A program made the position numbers and the translations under genes. 64,000 bases of DNA, taken from Struthio camelus. Lineage: Eukaryota > Chordata > Aves > Struthioniformes > Struthionidae. The DNA is taken from positions 255,501 through 319,500 of the forward strand of contig NC_090953.1 in assembly GCF_040807025.1 (NCBI RefSeq), written 5' to 3'. Positions 11,201 through 20,846 of the stretch are shown here, one piece after another. The notes beneath the pieces were generated by a model. The model was not told the origin of the DNA, did not search any database, and was given only the letters and a program-made list of their open reading frames with translations. Every line of letters starts with the position of its first letter. Position 1 is the stretch's first letter.

Positions 11201-13499
11201 GTGTGGAGTCCAAGAATTTTGTTTCATCTGCTTTTAAATACTACTTTGTGACAGAGTATGACAATGTGAGACGAACTAAAAAGTTCACAGTTAAAAGATT
11301 AAAACTGTAAACCTTACAAAAGCAGGTACTCAAGAGTGTCCAACACATAGCTCCATACATCAGAATCAACAGAGTCCTGGGATAAGCATCATTTAGCACC
11401 TGGATTTCTCCTGTGGGGGCAAGGCCCATACTGCAGTGACTGAGGTTTTGGCATATATTTAAAGTTCCAGTTTAAGTCAAATAAGATATTTTCTTAAATA
11501 TATTTAGCTTTCTAAACTTGATAAAATCATTAGTATAATTTTCTAGAATGCAATGCACTCACAATTCAAAAATACTTTTTGGTATCTTTAGGTCTGTAAC
11601 AGTTTGACATCTCTTTTCTCAACCAGGAAGGATGAAAGCACTGCTCCTCCTCAGTCAGTATTGGTGTGTCAATCCCTTCAGCACTTTTCCTGCAGAAACG
11701 TCTCATCAGTACGTCACCTTTCTCTTCACTTTTCTTTTTTGCCTTGAAGCCTGACCCCCTCCTACTCCTAAAAATCTAGTAATAAGCCACACAAATCAAC
11801 TTACGGAATTTCAGCAAGAGATCTACTAAGAAGGTGGACTGTTTTACCTTTCAGACTCCTTCGGCTGGCACTCCAAAGCAGTACGTGTTTCCCTGCTGGG
11901 GACAGTTTCACTGCTACCCACGTTCAGTTCTAGCAAGATGGCCAGGGGGGGAAGAAAAATTGTTACTGAGATCATCTGGATTACTATGTAGTCAGAAGCC
12001 CGTGGAGTTCTGAAAATTACACAAATATCAGGACAAGCCTTATGCCCTTATGCCCCTTCCCGTCAAATAAACGTAACATCTACAAGTCAAAGAAAGCAGA
12101 GAACTGACAGGGCAACAAAAGGGTATCTAAGATCATTTTCACATACCATTTTTAGTATCATTCTTCACAAGTCTGGAAGAAGAAGGGACAGCAACTCCAG
12201 GCTCAAACTGATGCCCAGCATTTCCTTCATTGGGCACAAAGTCACTCTCAAAGTCCTGACTCTGCGAGAGCTCTAAAGCTCCAAAATGCAGCTGTGACGT
12301 GCCTGTATCTAATATAAAATACCCATCACTAGTATATACATGAAAGTTTCCCAAAAAAGTCATCAGTCACTGCTTGCAAAGACAAAAAGATACACCCACT
12401 AACAATAACAGCAATTGATGAAACTGAATAAACCAGACTCTCTTCTCAGTCTTACTAATTGAAAACACAGTAACAGTATAGACACAGTGGCCATCACGTC
12501 AGAAACTACTGTTGATCAGCAAGGTCTTACATAATGGTTTTGGGTACTGCAACATGTTTGGATATCATAAGCAGAATCCCAGTAACTCACAATCCTGGTA
12601 ATTTGGACTCCGTGTCTGAAACTGAAAGCCTTTTAATGACAACCCCTATGCTAGGGATTCTTTACTGTGTTGTAAAAAGCACCAACGCATACACAGCAAC
12701 TCCTGGAGAGAGCTGCCAATTTCTGCCCAGTTATTACCGGCATGACTATCCCTGGAGAAAGACGCAAGGCAGCCAAACCAAAAAACTACGCCGGTGCTTG
12801 ATCAGAATCACTGCCCCGAGAGGAGAGCTGAAACAGAAATCACCTTCTACGCACGGCGAAGCGGCGCGGTCCTCGACGTCGCCTCCGTCTCTTCCTCCAG
12901 CCGTCCCAAGGACACTGCAACAGAGGCACCCGCGCTGCTCCGGCCGCCCTAGCGGCTGCCGTTGGCGGCCCGGGAGCCCCGCCGAGCCCGCCGCCCCCGG
13001 CCGCTACGCGCAGCCCGCGCTCGGCAGCTCCAGGGGGGCCGCCCCGCACCTACCTGCTCTCCCCGCCGGGCGGCGGCTCCTCCTCGGCGACGCGGCCGGC
13101 GGCCTCCGGGCGGGCAGGGGTCGCCATGGGCCCTGCAAGCACAGCGCCGTTAGCGCGGGCCCGGCCCGGCCCGGCCCGGCCCGGCCCGGCCCCGCGCCCA
13201 GCTCTTACCTGTGCGCCACTCCCGGTCCGCCCCGCCGCCCGCCCGCCGCTGGCTGGGACCGCACAGGAGCTCCTGCGAGACAAGGCACGGCCCGGTGAGG
13301 GCTGGGCCGGGCCAGGCCGGGCCGGGCCGCCGCGCCGCGCACTCACCAGCACGGGGCTCGGGCTCCGCCGCCGGCCCAGCAGAGCGAGGCAGGCCGCGCC
13401 CGCCCCCGCCGCGCCCTCGGGCTGCGAGTCCTCCACGATCAGGCAGGGCGCGTCCTGCTGCGAGAAGCCGGGCTCCAGCTGGCTGCCGCCGGGCTCCAT
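3966..13499 (-). CDS. TP53BP1: TP53BP1 (53BP1), N-terminal 11 coding exons, gene continues beyond base 1
   Basis: 53BP1 is a nuclear scaffold that binds damaged chromatin. When phosphorylated by ATM it recruits RIF1 and PTIP to protect DNA ends, favour end joining and support class-switch recombination (family knowledge). Seen here: eleven minus-strand exons with GT/AG borders and one continuous frame of about 811 codons. Diagnostic matches to the remembered human protein include FSQQDAPCLIVEDSQPEG at the start, ELSQSQD, EILSTQEEMF, SLHLLQLSGQ, SSPDAFGSNALVPSSPTEQ, PQASTPVSQSAPAFFPGSLP and DSCKLMLSVSECSQP. SQ/TQ sites are frequent, as expected for an ATM target. The Tudor, UDR and BRCT exons are not in the window. 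The ATG at 13,499 was chosen because the residues after it align directly with the short-start human isoform. It points away from MAP1A on the plus strand. Confidence 0.97.
5218..6274 (-). other. TP53BP1 intron 10
   Basis: About 1.06 kb of AT-rich intron with an A-tract near 5,821. Nothing else recognised. Confidence 0.8.
6275..6480 (-). CDS. TP53BP1: TP53BP1 coding exon 10
   Basis: 206 nt, acceptor CAAATTAG, donor GTGAGG, phase 1 to phase 0. It contains the conserved block LPQASTPVSQSAPAFFPGSL and PIPSQPEFSH, nearly identical to the remembered human protein. Its last codon (H) joins D of the next exon, as in human. Confidence 0.96.
6481..7543 (-). other. TP53BP1 intron 9
   Basis: About 1.06 kb of ordinary AT-rich intron. 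Nothing recognised. Confidence 0.8.
7544..7635 (-). CDS. TP53BP1: TP53BP1 coding exon 9
   Basis: 92 nt, acceptor TCTGGGTCCGCAG, donor GTAAAA, phase 2 to phase 1. It encodes GSSGLVVSSPDAFGSNALVP and then SSPTEQEEAK, closely matching human SSDLVAPSPDAFRSTPFIVP and SSPTEQEG. Confidence 0.95.
7636..9398 (-). other. TP53BP1 intron 8
   Basis: About 1.76 kb of intron with a C-rich run at about 8,780-8,798. Short open frames on both strands have no recognisable similarity, and exons 8 and 9 join directly in frame. Confidence 0.8.
9399..9525 (-). CDS. TP53BP1: TP53BP1 coding exon 8
   Basis: 127 nt, acceptor TTCAAATAG, donor GTAAGC, phase 1 to phase 2. RVEEARSLACTPARSLHLLQ followed by LSGQGSFVPENHS matches the human stretch with CSLASTPATTLHLLQLSGQR. 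Confidence 0.95.
9526..10784 (-). other. TP53BP1 intron 7
   Basis: About 1.26 kb of intron containing a short (GAAA)n tract at 10,511-10,540. Nothing else recognised. Confidence 0.8.
10785..10930 (-). CDS. TP53BP1: TP53BP1 coding exon 7
   Basis: 146 nt, acceptor GCTTTCCCAG, donor GTAACA, phase 2 to phase 1. It encodes RTLQEGEEGTRKKMHVSDLL and then KTEKSPDSAHQELEILSTQE. KSP...LEILSTQEEMF matches human KSPEPEVLSTQEDLF, including the TQ site (human T302). Confidence 0.94.
10931..11847 (-). other. TP53BP1 intron 6
   Basis: About 0.9 kb of AT-rich intron. Nothing recognised. Confidence 0.8.
11848..11929 (-). CDS. TP53BP1: TP53BP1 coding exon 6
   Basis: 82 nt between a CTTGCTAG acceptor and a GTAAAA donor, phase 1 to phase 2. 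It encodes ELNVGSSETVPSRETRTALE and then CQPKESE. Similarity to human is weak. The exon joins exons 5 and 7 in frame, and all splice signals are canonical. Confidence 0.82.
12147..12308 (-). CDS. TP53BP1: TP53BP1 coding exon 5
   Basis: 162 nt, acceptor ATATTAG, donor GTATGT, phase 1 to phase 1. It encodes DTGTSQLHFGALELSQSQD followed by FESDFVPNEGN. The ELSQSQD motif corresponds to the conserved human S176/S178 ATM site cluster. Confidence 0.93.
12844..12914 (-). CDS. TP53BP1: TP53BP1 coding exon 4
   Basis: 71 nt between a pyrimidine-rich acceptor (TGCCTCTGTTGCAG) and a GTGATT donor, phase 2 to phase 1. The joined frame reads SVLGTAGGRDGG...SPCVE and then D-TGTSQLHFG in the next exon. SVLG matches human SSVLGMSVES, and the junction D matches human EDTASSQL, which confirms the chain. 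Confidence 0.82.
13054..13132 (-). CDS. TP53BP1: TP53BP1 coding exon 3
   Basis: 79 nt between a TGCTTGCAG acceptor and a GTAGGT donor, phase 1 to phase 2. It encodes GPMATPARPEAAGRVAEEEP and then PPGGES. Sequence similarity to human is low here, so the call rests mainly on splice sites and on joining exons 2 and 4 in frame. The 76-nt upstream intron has a CTAAC branch-point-like motif. Confidence 0.75.
13161..13190. repeat. (CCGGC)6 pentanucleotide array in TP53BP1 intron 2
   Basis: Six perfect CCGGC units with partial units on both sides fill about half of the 76-nt intron between coding exons 2 and 3. The minus strand is rich in GGG runs. Similar degenerate GGGCC units occur in the next intron (13,290-13,335) and near 13,815-13,840. 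Confidence 0.95.
13209..13272 (-). CDS. TP53BP1: TP53BP1 coding exon 2
   Basis: 64 nt between a CTTGTCTCGCAG acceptor and a GTAAGAG donor, read in phase 0 to phase 1. It encodes ELLCGPSQRRAGGG..., which lines up with the remembered human segment DVVSNPEQTAGEERGDG. The preceding intron is only 74 nt. Support is the splice sites, the frame continuity and weak similarity. Confidence 0.8.
13347..13499 (-). CDS. TP53BP1: TP53BP1 coding exon 1
   Basis: 51 codons from the ATG to a GTGAGT donor, ending in phase 0. The start MEPGGSQLEPGFSQQDAPCL and the following IVEDSQPEG keep SQ at serines 6, 13 and 25. Ser25 is the human phosphosite linked to PTIP recruitment. The second half (RRRSPSPVL) is alanine/arginine-rich, unlike the human protein, and fits GC-driven divergence inside a CpG island. 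Confidence 0.95.
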
Positions 13500-13581
13500 G
13501 CGGCGCCCCCCCTCCCCGCGGGCCTGGGCCTGGGCCTGGGCCTACGCCGCCGCCGCCCCGCGCGGCACCGCGCTTCCCGCG

Positions 13582-13593
13582 GCCGCCATGTTG
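13582..13593 (+). promoter_or_regulatory. YY1-type site, TP53BP1 promoter
   Basis: GCCGCCATGTTG is an exact match to the classic YY1 core consensus (GCCGCCATNTTG). It lies 83 bp upstream of the TP53BP1 ATG. Such sites often sit at or just after start sites of CpG-island promoters, so transcription probably starts nearby. Confidence 0.65.
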
Positions 13594-13603
13594 CGGCGCG
13601 CGG

Positions 13604-13608
13604 ATTGG
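13604..13608 (-). promoter_or_regulatory. CCAAT box (NF-Y type)
   Basis: ATTGG on the plus strand reads CCAAT in the TP53BP1 direction (GCCGCCAATCCGCG), about 105 bp upstream of the ATG and next to the YY1-type site. Confidence 0.5.
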
Positions 13609-16099
13609 CGGCCGCTGCCGGGCGGGGCGGAGGGACGGAGGCCGGGAGGCGGCGGCGCGTCCCCGGCGGGGCGGCACGGGCGGCCGATGAGGAGCTGCTT
13701 CTCCCCCTCCCCCCCCCCCCCGTTTAACGGAGCGAAAGACGAAAAACCGGCCCCAGGGCTCGGCCGCGCGAGGCCCGGAGGGGGGGAGGCGCCGGCGCGC
13801 TGCGCGGCCGGGGCAGGCCCGGCCCGGCCCGGCCCGCGGGGAGGGGCGCAGCGCCCGCCGCCCGCCCCGCCCCGCCGCCCTGTCGCGTGAGGTGGGTTTC
13901 CTGGGCTCGCCGGGGCGGTTCGCAGAGCTCTTGCGTGTTACATACTCCTCTGGAAAGGAGGAACGCGCCTTCCCGCGGGAACGGAGCGTCCCGCCCCGCC
14001 CCCAGCCCCCTTTTTGATTAAACACACACAAAAAGCAGTGGCTCAGTCTCCAGCGCTGAACCAAACACCGCTTATCCTGCACAATCATTCACACTACTGA
14101 AGGAAAACTTTCAGGCATCATGGGAAAGTGAAATTTGACTGATTGTCCTGTATTCACACGAATAAATGGCAGCTACGGAAGAAGCCTTGCGCAGAAAGTG
14201 TGGCAGAGGTGGTGTAGTTCAGCATGACATTTAAATTTTTTGCCTAAAAACTAGTAAGTTTGAACAGACTAATTTAAATCCTCTTTTGCAACTCCTCTTT
14301 GTATTTTAGACATGAGAATTCTTTATATTTTATTTTAAAGGCTGCTCTAGAACCAAAACCACAGAAGACTGAAAAATGATACCTGGTATGGAAAAAAAGT
14401 TATTACTCAAAGTTATAGGCAAAAGCTTGTACATAACGAAGACTTGTAAATAAGAGTTTGTGTGTAACAAGTTTTGTGTGTGAAGTCCAAGTTTGCACAT
14501 GCATGTTAAGAACATTAAACAGGCTATAAATATTTACAGTTCCTACATAGGAAGGATGCTTTAGCGCTAGACCACCTCCAAAAAGATGCTCCTTCAGCAC
14601 ATATTAAACTGTATTATTAAAAACTTTTTCTGGTATACTAGTTTCCAAAATGGGTAAAACTTTGGCTATTGTGTGAAATTTGCCCCAATACCAAAGAACA
14701 ACACAAGACCTATGGTTACTAAATCCTTCTTTTGAAAGCTTAAGTTGTTCATAGGCTTTTGCTAGCCACCTGGAGAAGCCAGAGTTGATCTTCATAAAAT
14801 GTTTTATCCCAGGGAGCTGAGGAGGAGACGGGGATCCTGAAGGGACAGCTGGCAGTCTGTGACCCCCAAGTAGCTCAGAAGTTTCAGAGCTGGCTCTTGC
14901 ATTCTGTTCAGTTCCCTTCAAGCAGAATTCTGTTTCCATCAAAATGAAAACACTTCAGGTGGTCTTCCTTTATGCTTACTCTCAACGTTAAATGACATTT
15001 AAAAATTCTCCAATTTTTTGGCAAAATAGAAAGTAAATTTGCCTTCTAAGCACAAGTATTTAGCATGAACCAGCATTTTTGGAACCAGCAGTTTATGGTG
15101 CTACACTACTAACCATCACTGGTCTTACTAGTCTACTTCCAAGCTTGCTACTGCCTTCCCCTAGAGTGTACAAGAATAAACTCATTTTCTTATAGGTAGA
15201 GCATTACACAACTATATCCTTTCTCACATCATCTATTGTACTTCTGCCAGCAGCTCCTTTTTTTTATTAGTTTCTCCTAGTGTCTACATGCTCTTCCTTA
15301 CTACAGTTGAAACGCCTACAGCTAAACTAAGCCTTTCTTCAAAATCCAGATTTTAATCTGAAGGTGTTTCTATAATAAAGCTGGTTAACTGAGATATGTA
15401 TTTTCTTACTTCACAAAGCTCACTATATAATAAAGAGAGCAACCATATTATCTTACTGAATTCAACAAACATCCCTTTGTCTCTCAACTGTTACGCTGTA
15501 GTCTCACTGCATCATTTAAAATTCAATCAGTTGGCTTTTTGTTGCATCTTTCTGTACTAGATGTCAGTGTGCTCAAATGCAGTGAAAAGTTATGATAATG
15601 CATATGTCAGGCTGCAGGTTTCATATTATGTGGGGGAAGAAAGACAAAATGATTGTGTTTATAGCAGCATGACAGGTACAGGCAAGCCGGCAGACGCTGG
15701 CCATGCATAATGTAGATCATGCTTTATGGGAAGAAAATAAGAGCAGAAAACAACAGTGTATTTTGAGAAGCTGGCTTCAATAAACTGATAACTGGCAGGT
15801 AAGATCTTACACAACAAAAGGAGTTGGAAGGAGATGGCAGCTTCTTTACTAAAGGCACAAATGCAAACTATCTTAGAGCAAAGAAAGGAGAAGAAATGTT
15901 ATAGGAGACTGAAAACATGGAGGAAATTGAAACTACCTCAGCTTGCTTAAAGAATCAGTATAAAAGAATGATGTAGGCATTCAGGGACAAAAACAAGGAA
16001 AACTAAGGCTCAAGGATGGAAATAGCCAGAGATACCAAGAGCAACAAGAAAACGATTCTACAGACACCTCATTCGGAAAACAACAACCAAAAAAAGTGT

Positions 16100-17150
16100 T
16101 GGTCTGCTATTCAAAGAGGAAACATTACTGGCTGGTTATGCCAAGAAGACTGAAGCATTTAATGGTCTTTTTGTGGTCTTCTCTAAAAAGGTTAACAGAA
16201 AACAGGAAGTAGTGCAATTAAATAACAATGCCAAATGCCAAGATTTCAGCCTCGAAACAAGGAAGAAGCTGGTTAAAGAGTGCTTATCGAAGCCAGATGT
16301 TTTAAAATCTGTTGAGTCTAGACTTCATCCTCGAAAACTTACGTAACTGGCTGATGGTGTCTTATACACATTACAGTTACCTTTGAAAATTCATGGAGGA
16401 CAAGGGAGTATCTGAAGACTACGAGTAGAAACGTGTCAGCCTCTCAAAATTCCCTACAATTCCCTGAAAACTTCTAAAACAAATAATCAAACAAATTACC
16501 AGTTTATACCTAAAAGATAGCAAGGAGATGAGTTCACAGCAACACAGATTTGTAAACACAAGGAACATAATGTGGTTCTGATTTCTTTTCACATCAGAGC
16601 AGTAGGCCTTACGGACAGAAGAAAAGTGGCAGATATAACCTGGCTACAGTAAGACTTTTAGCAATATCTATAAGGCATTCTCATAAGCAAACAGGAAGCA
16701 TGGCTGTGATGAAATTTCAATAAGATAGGTATAAAACCTGTTGAATAACTATCCCCATAAAGTAGTCATCGGCAGTTCTATGTCAAAAGAAAAGTTTGTT
16801 TGAGTGAGGGTCCAAACATAACTTTCCTAGGTCCTATTCTGCTCAATGTTTTCTTTAATCACCTCGTTTACAAAAAAGGGAGTACACTTATTAAATCCAC
16901 AAACAATGTGAAGCTGAGAGGGACTATAAATAGTAGAAGACAAATTAAAAAATGGTCTGAAAAGCAGACAAAACGCAACGTAGATTAAGAACGAAGTTCT
17001 ACAAAGAGAAAGAACTGTCTGCACAAATTCAGGATGGGGCTGCTAGGCTATGCAGCATTACTGTAATATCAAGCCATTGGGGGTCATGGAGCCTGACAAA
17101 TGAATCACAAGTCAGTGTCATGGTGCTGCAAAAAAAAAAAAAAAAAAAAA
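16100..17150 (+). mobile_element. Degraded CR1 LINE (3' part of ORF2)
   Basis: The segment GTCCTATTCTGCTCAATGTT followed by a stretch on the theme of 'aac aat gtg aag ctg aga ggg act' near 16,830-16,930 resembles the end of the CR1 reverse-transcriptase ORF (tgttcaatatcttcatcaat...gacaccaagctgag). It is heavily mutated. The left edge is uncertain. An A-run of about 24 at 17,130-17,153 follows. Confidence 0.65.
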
Positions 17151-17529
17151 AAAGGGGCAAACCACACATTACACTCCTGTATAATGTGCGTGCATGTAAG
17201 ATGCATGAAATAGTCCTCATGCTCTACACTGATAAGGCCGAAGCTAAGCACTATGTCCAGTGAGAAGACGGGAAAGGAAACAGTTATCATAAAAGTTTTC
17301 ATTCAAATAGAAAAAAAGTCTGTGGGAAATAATTTGTTTGCATATTCACAGTGTAGAGGACAGCTGCAAGTAAGTTTAAATTAAGTAAGAAAGATTCAAG
17401 GAAGAAATAAGTAAAAATGTTTTTAAAATGTTTTTTAAAAAGGTAAGGAAAATGAAACTCTGAAGGTTATGCAGTCTCTAACATTCAAGATTTTTAGAAA
17501 TGGTAACAGATAGGTCTAGTTGATCTTGG

Positions 17530-17600
17530 TCTGAAAAAGAAGGTTGGACTAGATCATCTCCAGGATTCCTTTCCAGTCTCTTTTTTTCTATGATTCAATG
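17530..17600 (+). mobile_element. CR1 LINE 3' end remnant
   Basis: AAGGTTGGACTAGATCATCT, CCTTTCCAGTCTC and a TCTATGATTC end identify a diverged CR1 3' terminus. It may be the end of the same old element that begins upstream. Confidence 0.85.
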
Positions 17601-18609
17601 TATTTGCATGAACCAGGATGGGAGAAAATTCAGAGTTCAGTTCAGATAGTCAAGTTAGTAAGCGCCAAATCTAAGTGTAATCAGAAATTTTTTGCATTAA
17701 ATCTGAAATCTAATTTTTCTGAAGGTTTTGTTTCCATCTGTTTTCATGCTATGAAAGAAACAGCATGCTTTATTTATAATATAAAAATATTTGATCTAAA
17801 TATCCCTCCTCAGTTTGCAAACTGTCATTTTTCTGAGTCATGTCACAAATTATGGATAGGGTGTTAGGCCAACTTTAGGCCAACTTTATCTGAGAAAAGA
17901 GGATAAAAGAGCAAAATTAATCTTTGCTTATGTTCCGTCCAAACAAAAGATGTCCAGCACCAGACTCTCAATGGAGGTATGAAGGCTATCTGATTTGTTA
18001 TATTTGGAGTATTTTCTCTGCAATCTTGTATCTTACAGCATTTGCAACGGGAAGTGAAACTATAGTTTATTTTGTTCTGAACAGCCCTTTCTAATGTAGG
18101 CTAATAATTAGGATGGGCAACTGGGACTCAGGACTCCTAGTACTCATCCTAATTTCTTCCACCGTTAATCCATTTTTCTGCGTCTCGCTGCAGCCCCAAA
18201 TCCTATCTCTGAAATGAGAATTCAACATATAGGATAGTATTCATAGGAAAGGCATCAAATTCCACATCCTGCTTTCAGGTGGGAATTAGATACCCAAACA
18301 AGCAGTAGGGTTGTTACTGGTCTTTGAAAAACTAGGTTTCAGTATGCTACTGTTGTGTTACAACTTTTGTTGTTTACCAAGGAGACACATCCCAAAACTA
18401 CCTGTTTGATTTCTGTATGCATTGTCTTCTATTCATTTGGGAATAAACTCCGCACAGCATCAAGCATTCTCGGGGCCTGTAAGCCAGTGGCAAGTAAGAA
18501 CGCCTAGCGTGCTACAGACTGAAGGTCATTATAGGCTCATGCGCTTTATAAAACGGAAAATGCACAGAGTTAACTGAGAACAGTTGCTTGTGCTTACAGC
18601 GGACTTGAG

Positions 18610-19430
18610 GCAGCATCAGACTCGGCGTGATCACAGCCCTCTGCATTTGCACATCCCAAACTGCTGCTGACAGCGAGGAAGAAAGCCCTCACCCTCCCGA
18701 AGAGGAAACGCGCGTGCACGGTCCAGCCACCTCCAGGCAGCTTCTCCGGCCGCCGACGCTCTCCCGCCCCGTCCGCGCCGCGCTCGCAGCCGCGCTCTCG
18801 CCCCCTCGCTGCGGCGGCGGCGGCGCCGGGCCGAGGGGCTGCGCCGGCCCCGCAGGCGGGACGGAGCCGCCCGGCCGCTTCCGCGGTCGGTCTCCGCCGG
18901 GCGGAGCACAAAGGACAACGCGGCCGCGGGCGGGGGGAGGCGGCGGAAGGGGGGCCCGGGCCCGGCGCGCTTTACCTGGTCTCAGCCGGCGAGCAGAGCC
19001 GCTGTGGGCGCTCCGCGCTGGGGCAGCGGCGCTGCGGCCCCGGCCCCGGCGCCGCCCGCTGACATCAGGCGGGGCGGAGGCGCGGCCGCCGCGGGCCGCT
19101 CCGCCCCGGCCCCGGGGCCGCCGGGAGGAGGGCGGCGGCGGCGGCGGCGGGAGCTGGGCGGAGCTGCGGGCCGGGCCGGGCCGGGCCGCCGCGAGGGCGC
19201 TGCCTGCCCCGGAGGCCGCGGCGGGCGGTGCCGCTGACCGGGGGGTCCGCCCCTCGGCCCCAGGGCAGGCAGGCAGGCAGCCCGGCCGCCCCACCCGCCA
19301 ACACGGGCCCAAGGTGCAGGGGCCGCGCCTGGCCCTGGCAGGGCGTGAGGGCGCCGTGGCAAACAGCACCCAGCTCCTGCAAGCCCTGGCAGCCCTCCCG
19401 CCTGGGGCTGGCTCTCCCCTATCCTCCTTA
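18610..19430. promoter_or_regulatory. Second CpG island, possible distal TP53BP1 or non-coding promoter
   Basis: A second dense CpG island with GC boxes, 5.1 kb upstream of the TP53BP1 ATG and 5.8 kb upstream of the MAP1A ATG. Long open frames in both directions are GC artefacts. A minus-strand splice donor (GAGACCAG|GTAAAG, exon end at 18,976) suggests it starts a minus-strand transcript. From memory, human TP53BP1 has a distal first exon next to MAP1A; this could be its avian counterpart, but no coding match is visible. Confidence 0.6.
18976..19100 (-). other. Putative non-coding first exon ending at a consensus donor
   Basis: The minus strand reads GGCTGAGACCAG then GTAAAGCG, a good 5' splice site. 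The frame running into the donor has a TGA just upstream, so the exon would be untranslated in that frame. The upstream limit (start site) is a guess within the island. Confidence 0.4.
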
Positions 19431-19449
19431 TCATCTGCTAGGGCATAGG

Positions 19450-20846
19450 AGAAGGACCGTATCCTGCATTTCTCTCGTTACCCTGCTTGAGACATTAAGC
19501 CGGTTGGCTTTTGATCAACTGAAATACCCAGGGCTTCTGCCTCCTCAGTCACTTCCAGGTGATTAGCCCCAACTGGTAACAGAAATTCTTGTTCTTAGTC
19601 ACCAAGTACACAGTCTTACTCTCTGTAATATTAAATTTCATCCTATTTCCATTTTTCTAGTCCTCAAGGTCATTCGATTCTTGCTGTACAGCATTCTCCT
19701 TTTCCTCTGCAATGGTAATACTTTTACCCATATTCTTATCACGCAATAGCTAATGATGAATAATCTGAAGTAAAAATTCAGCAAAAGCAAATCACTTGTA
19801 CTCATAAGAAAAAGTCAGAATTAAAGTCACAAAGCTTTGGGGAGCCTCAGATCACTGCAGCCTGCTAACTCGTGTTAAAACTGCCTGGTTTTCATGAAGA
19901 TTTGTCTTTGTACTGACTACTAAGCGTTGACTGCGACATCGTAGTTCAGCATGGCAAGGGCGCAACTTGTCCTCAAAGCAGAAACAACTTTGTAGAATTG
20001 TCTATGATCTCCATATCCCTTTCAACCCAATCACGACAGCCTGTCTGTTTTTTAAATAAATACCTGTTTGATTTTTACTGCAAGAAGCGATGCTCTGAGG
20101 AAGTACTAGCGGATGCAAACTAGCGGGAACTTTGACTGTTAGCTTTAACATGAACAGAGTGAAAACAGAGTGGACGGACACCTGCAGAGATTGTTATTCC
20201 TATCCTGAAGAAAGCATGACAGACAGCAGGAGCAACAGAGGGAAGCAGCAGCAGATCCAAAGGCAAAGCAAGAAAATAGGCATAACAATTTTTTAAAGAC
20301 TTTTTTAAACGTTACAAGTGCATTACATTTGTTTATCAATTATTTTACTTCATTTTTGTTATCATGATAAGATGTGGAAGTTCAGACGTGGTTTATAAAA
20401 GAGGATTATTACATCCCTATTTGACATAAACACAAAATAAGTTCTTACTGGACTTGAGAACGCTTACGGTTTTACCCAATATCTGTCTGGAACATACAAG
20501 CACTTTCTGTCTCTTATTCACAGATACAGTATCATTAAACCATTTTCAGAAAACACAGCAGCCTACAATTACACAATGGCCCCTAGAGGGTGCCCGGATG
20601 ACATCGATATGCTTTTCTTAGAGAAAGATAAATTGTGGATGCTGGGAAACAACTACAAAAGCTCCACTAAACTGACCCAAGAGTAATATACAGGCAACTG
20701 ACACTATGTTTCTATCATAGTGTAAAGGTTAACTAAGATATTTTTAAGTAGTGTACAGATACATACACAAGTATAGGACATAGAGACATTACTGTGCATT
20801 GTGCTATAGGGTAAATACATTTAAGTAGAGAATTTGCTTGTTTTAC
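19450..20846. other. AT-rich intergenic stretch with an old repeat
   Basis: About 19,590-19,740 (wording such as 'aaatttcatcctatttcc' and 'cctcaaggtcattc') resembles an ancient amniote LINE fragment that I cannot place in a family. The rest shows nothing recognisable. Confidence 0.4.

Larger units (their letters stand above)
12309..14000. promoter_or_regulatory. CpG island over the TP53BP1 5' end (densest 12,840-13,900)
   Basis: Dense CG dinucleotides and very high GC run from about 12,840 to 13,900, against AT-leaning flanks. The island covers TP53BP1 coding exons 1-4 and the region upstream of the ATG, so it is the likely proximal promoter. GC boxes and repeated GGGCC units are abundant. 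The stretch 12,309-12,843 is intron 4 and falls back to ordinary composition. Confidence 0.9.
14001..18590. other. Region upstream of TP53BP1: intergenic or 5'-UTR intron
   Basis: AT-rich sequence between the first and second CpG islands. A minus-strand open frame at 14,604-14,942 (112 codons) has no recognisable similarity and no clear exon borders. The right half (about 15,900-17,600) contains old CR1-derived sequence. If the minus-strand donor at 18,976 belongs to TP53BP1, this is an intron of that gene. Confidence 0.6.

Noticed and set aside
12534..13298. Long plus-strand open frame (254 codons) across the TP53BP1 CpG island
   Set aside because: It is antisense to spliced TP53BP1 exons, mostly low-complexity Pro/Ala/Arg caused by GC content, and has no recognisable domain.
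13150..14088. 312-codon minus-strand open frame over the TP53BP1 promoter
   Set aside because: It reads the wrong frame through exon 1, introns and promoter. The composition is a GC artefact; the frame starting MEPGG is the real one.
14604..14942. 112-codon minus-strand frame upstream of TP53BP1
   Set aside because: Not low complexity, but no similarity recognised, no splice context and no start context. Kept only as a remark in the region entry.
18627..19448. Long open frames on both strands in the second CpG island
   Set aside because: Low-complexity Gly/Arg/Pro/Ala translations in all frames, as expected for random GC-rich DNA; no known protein motif.
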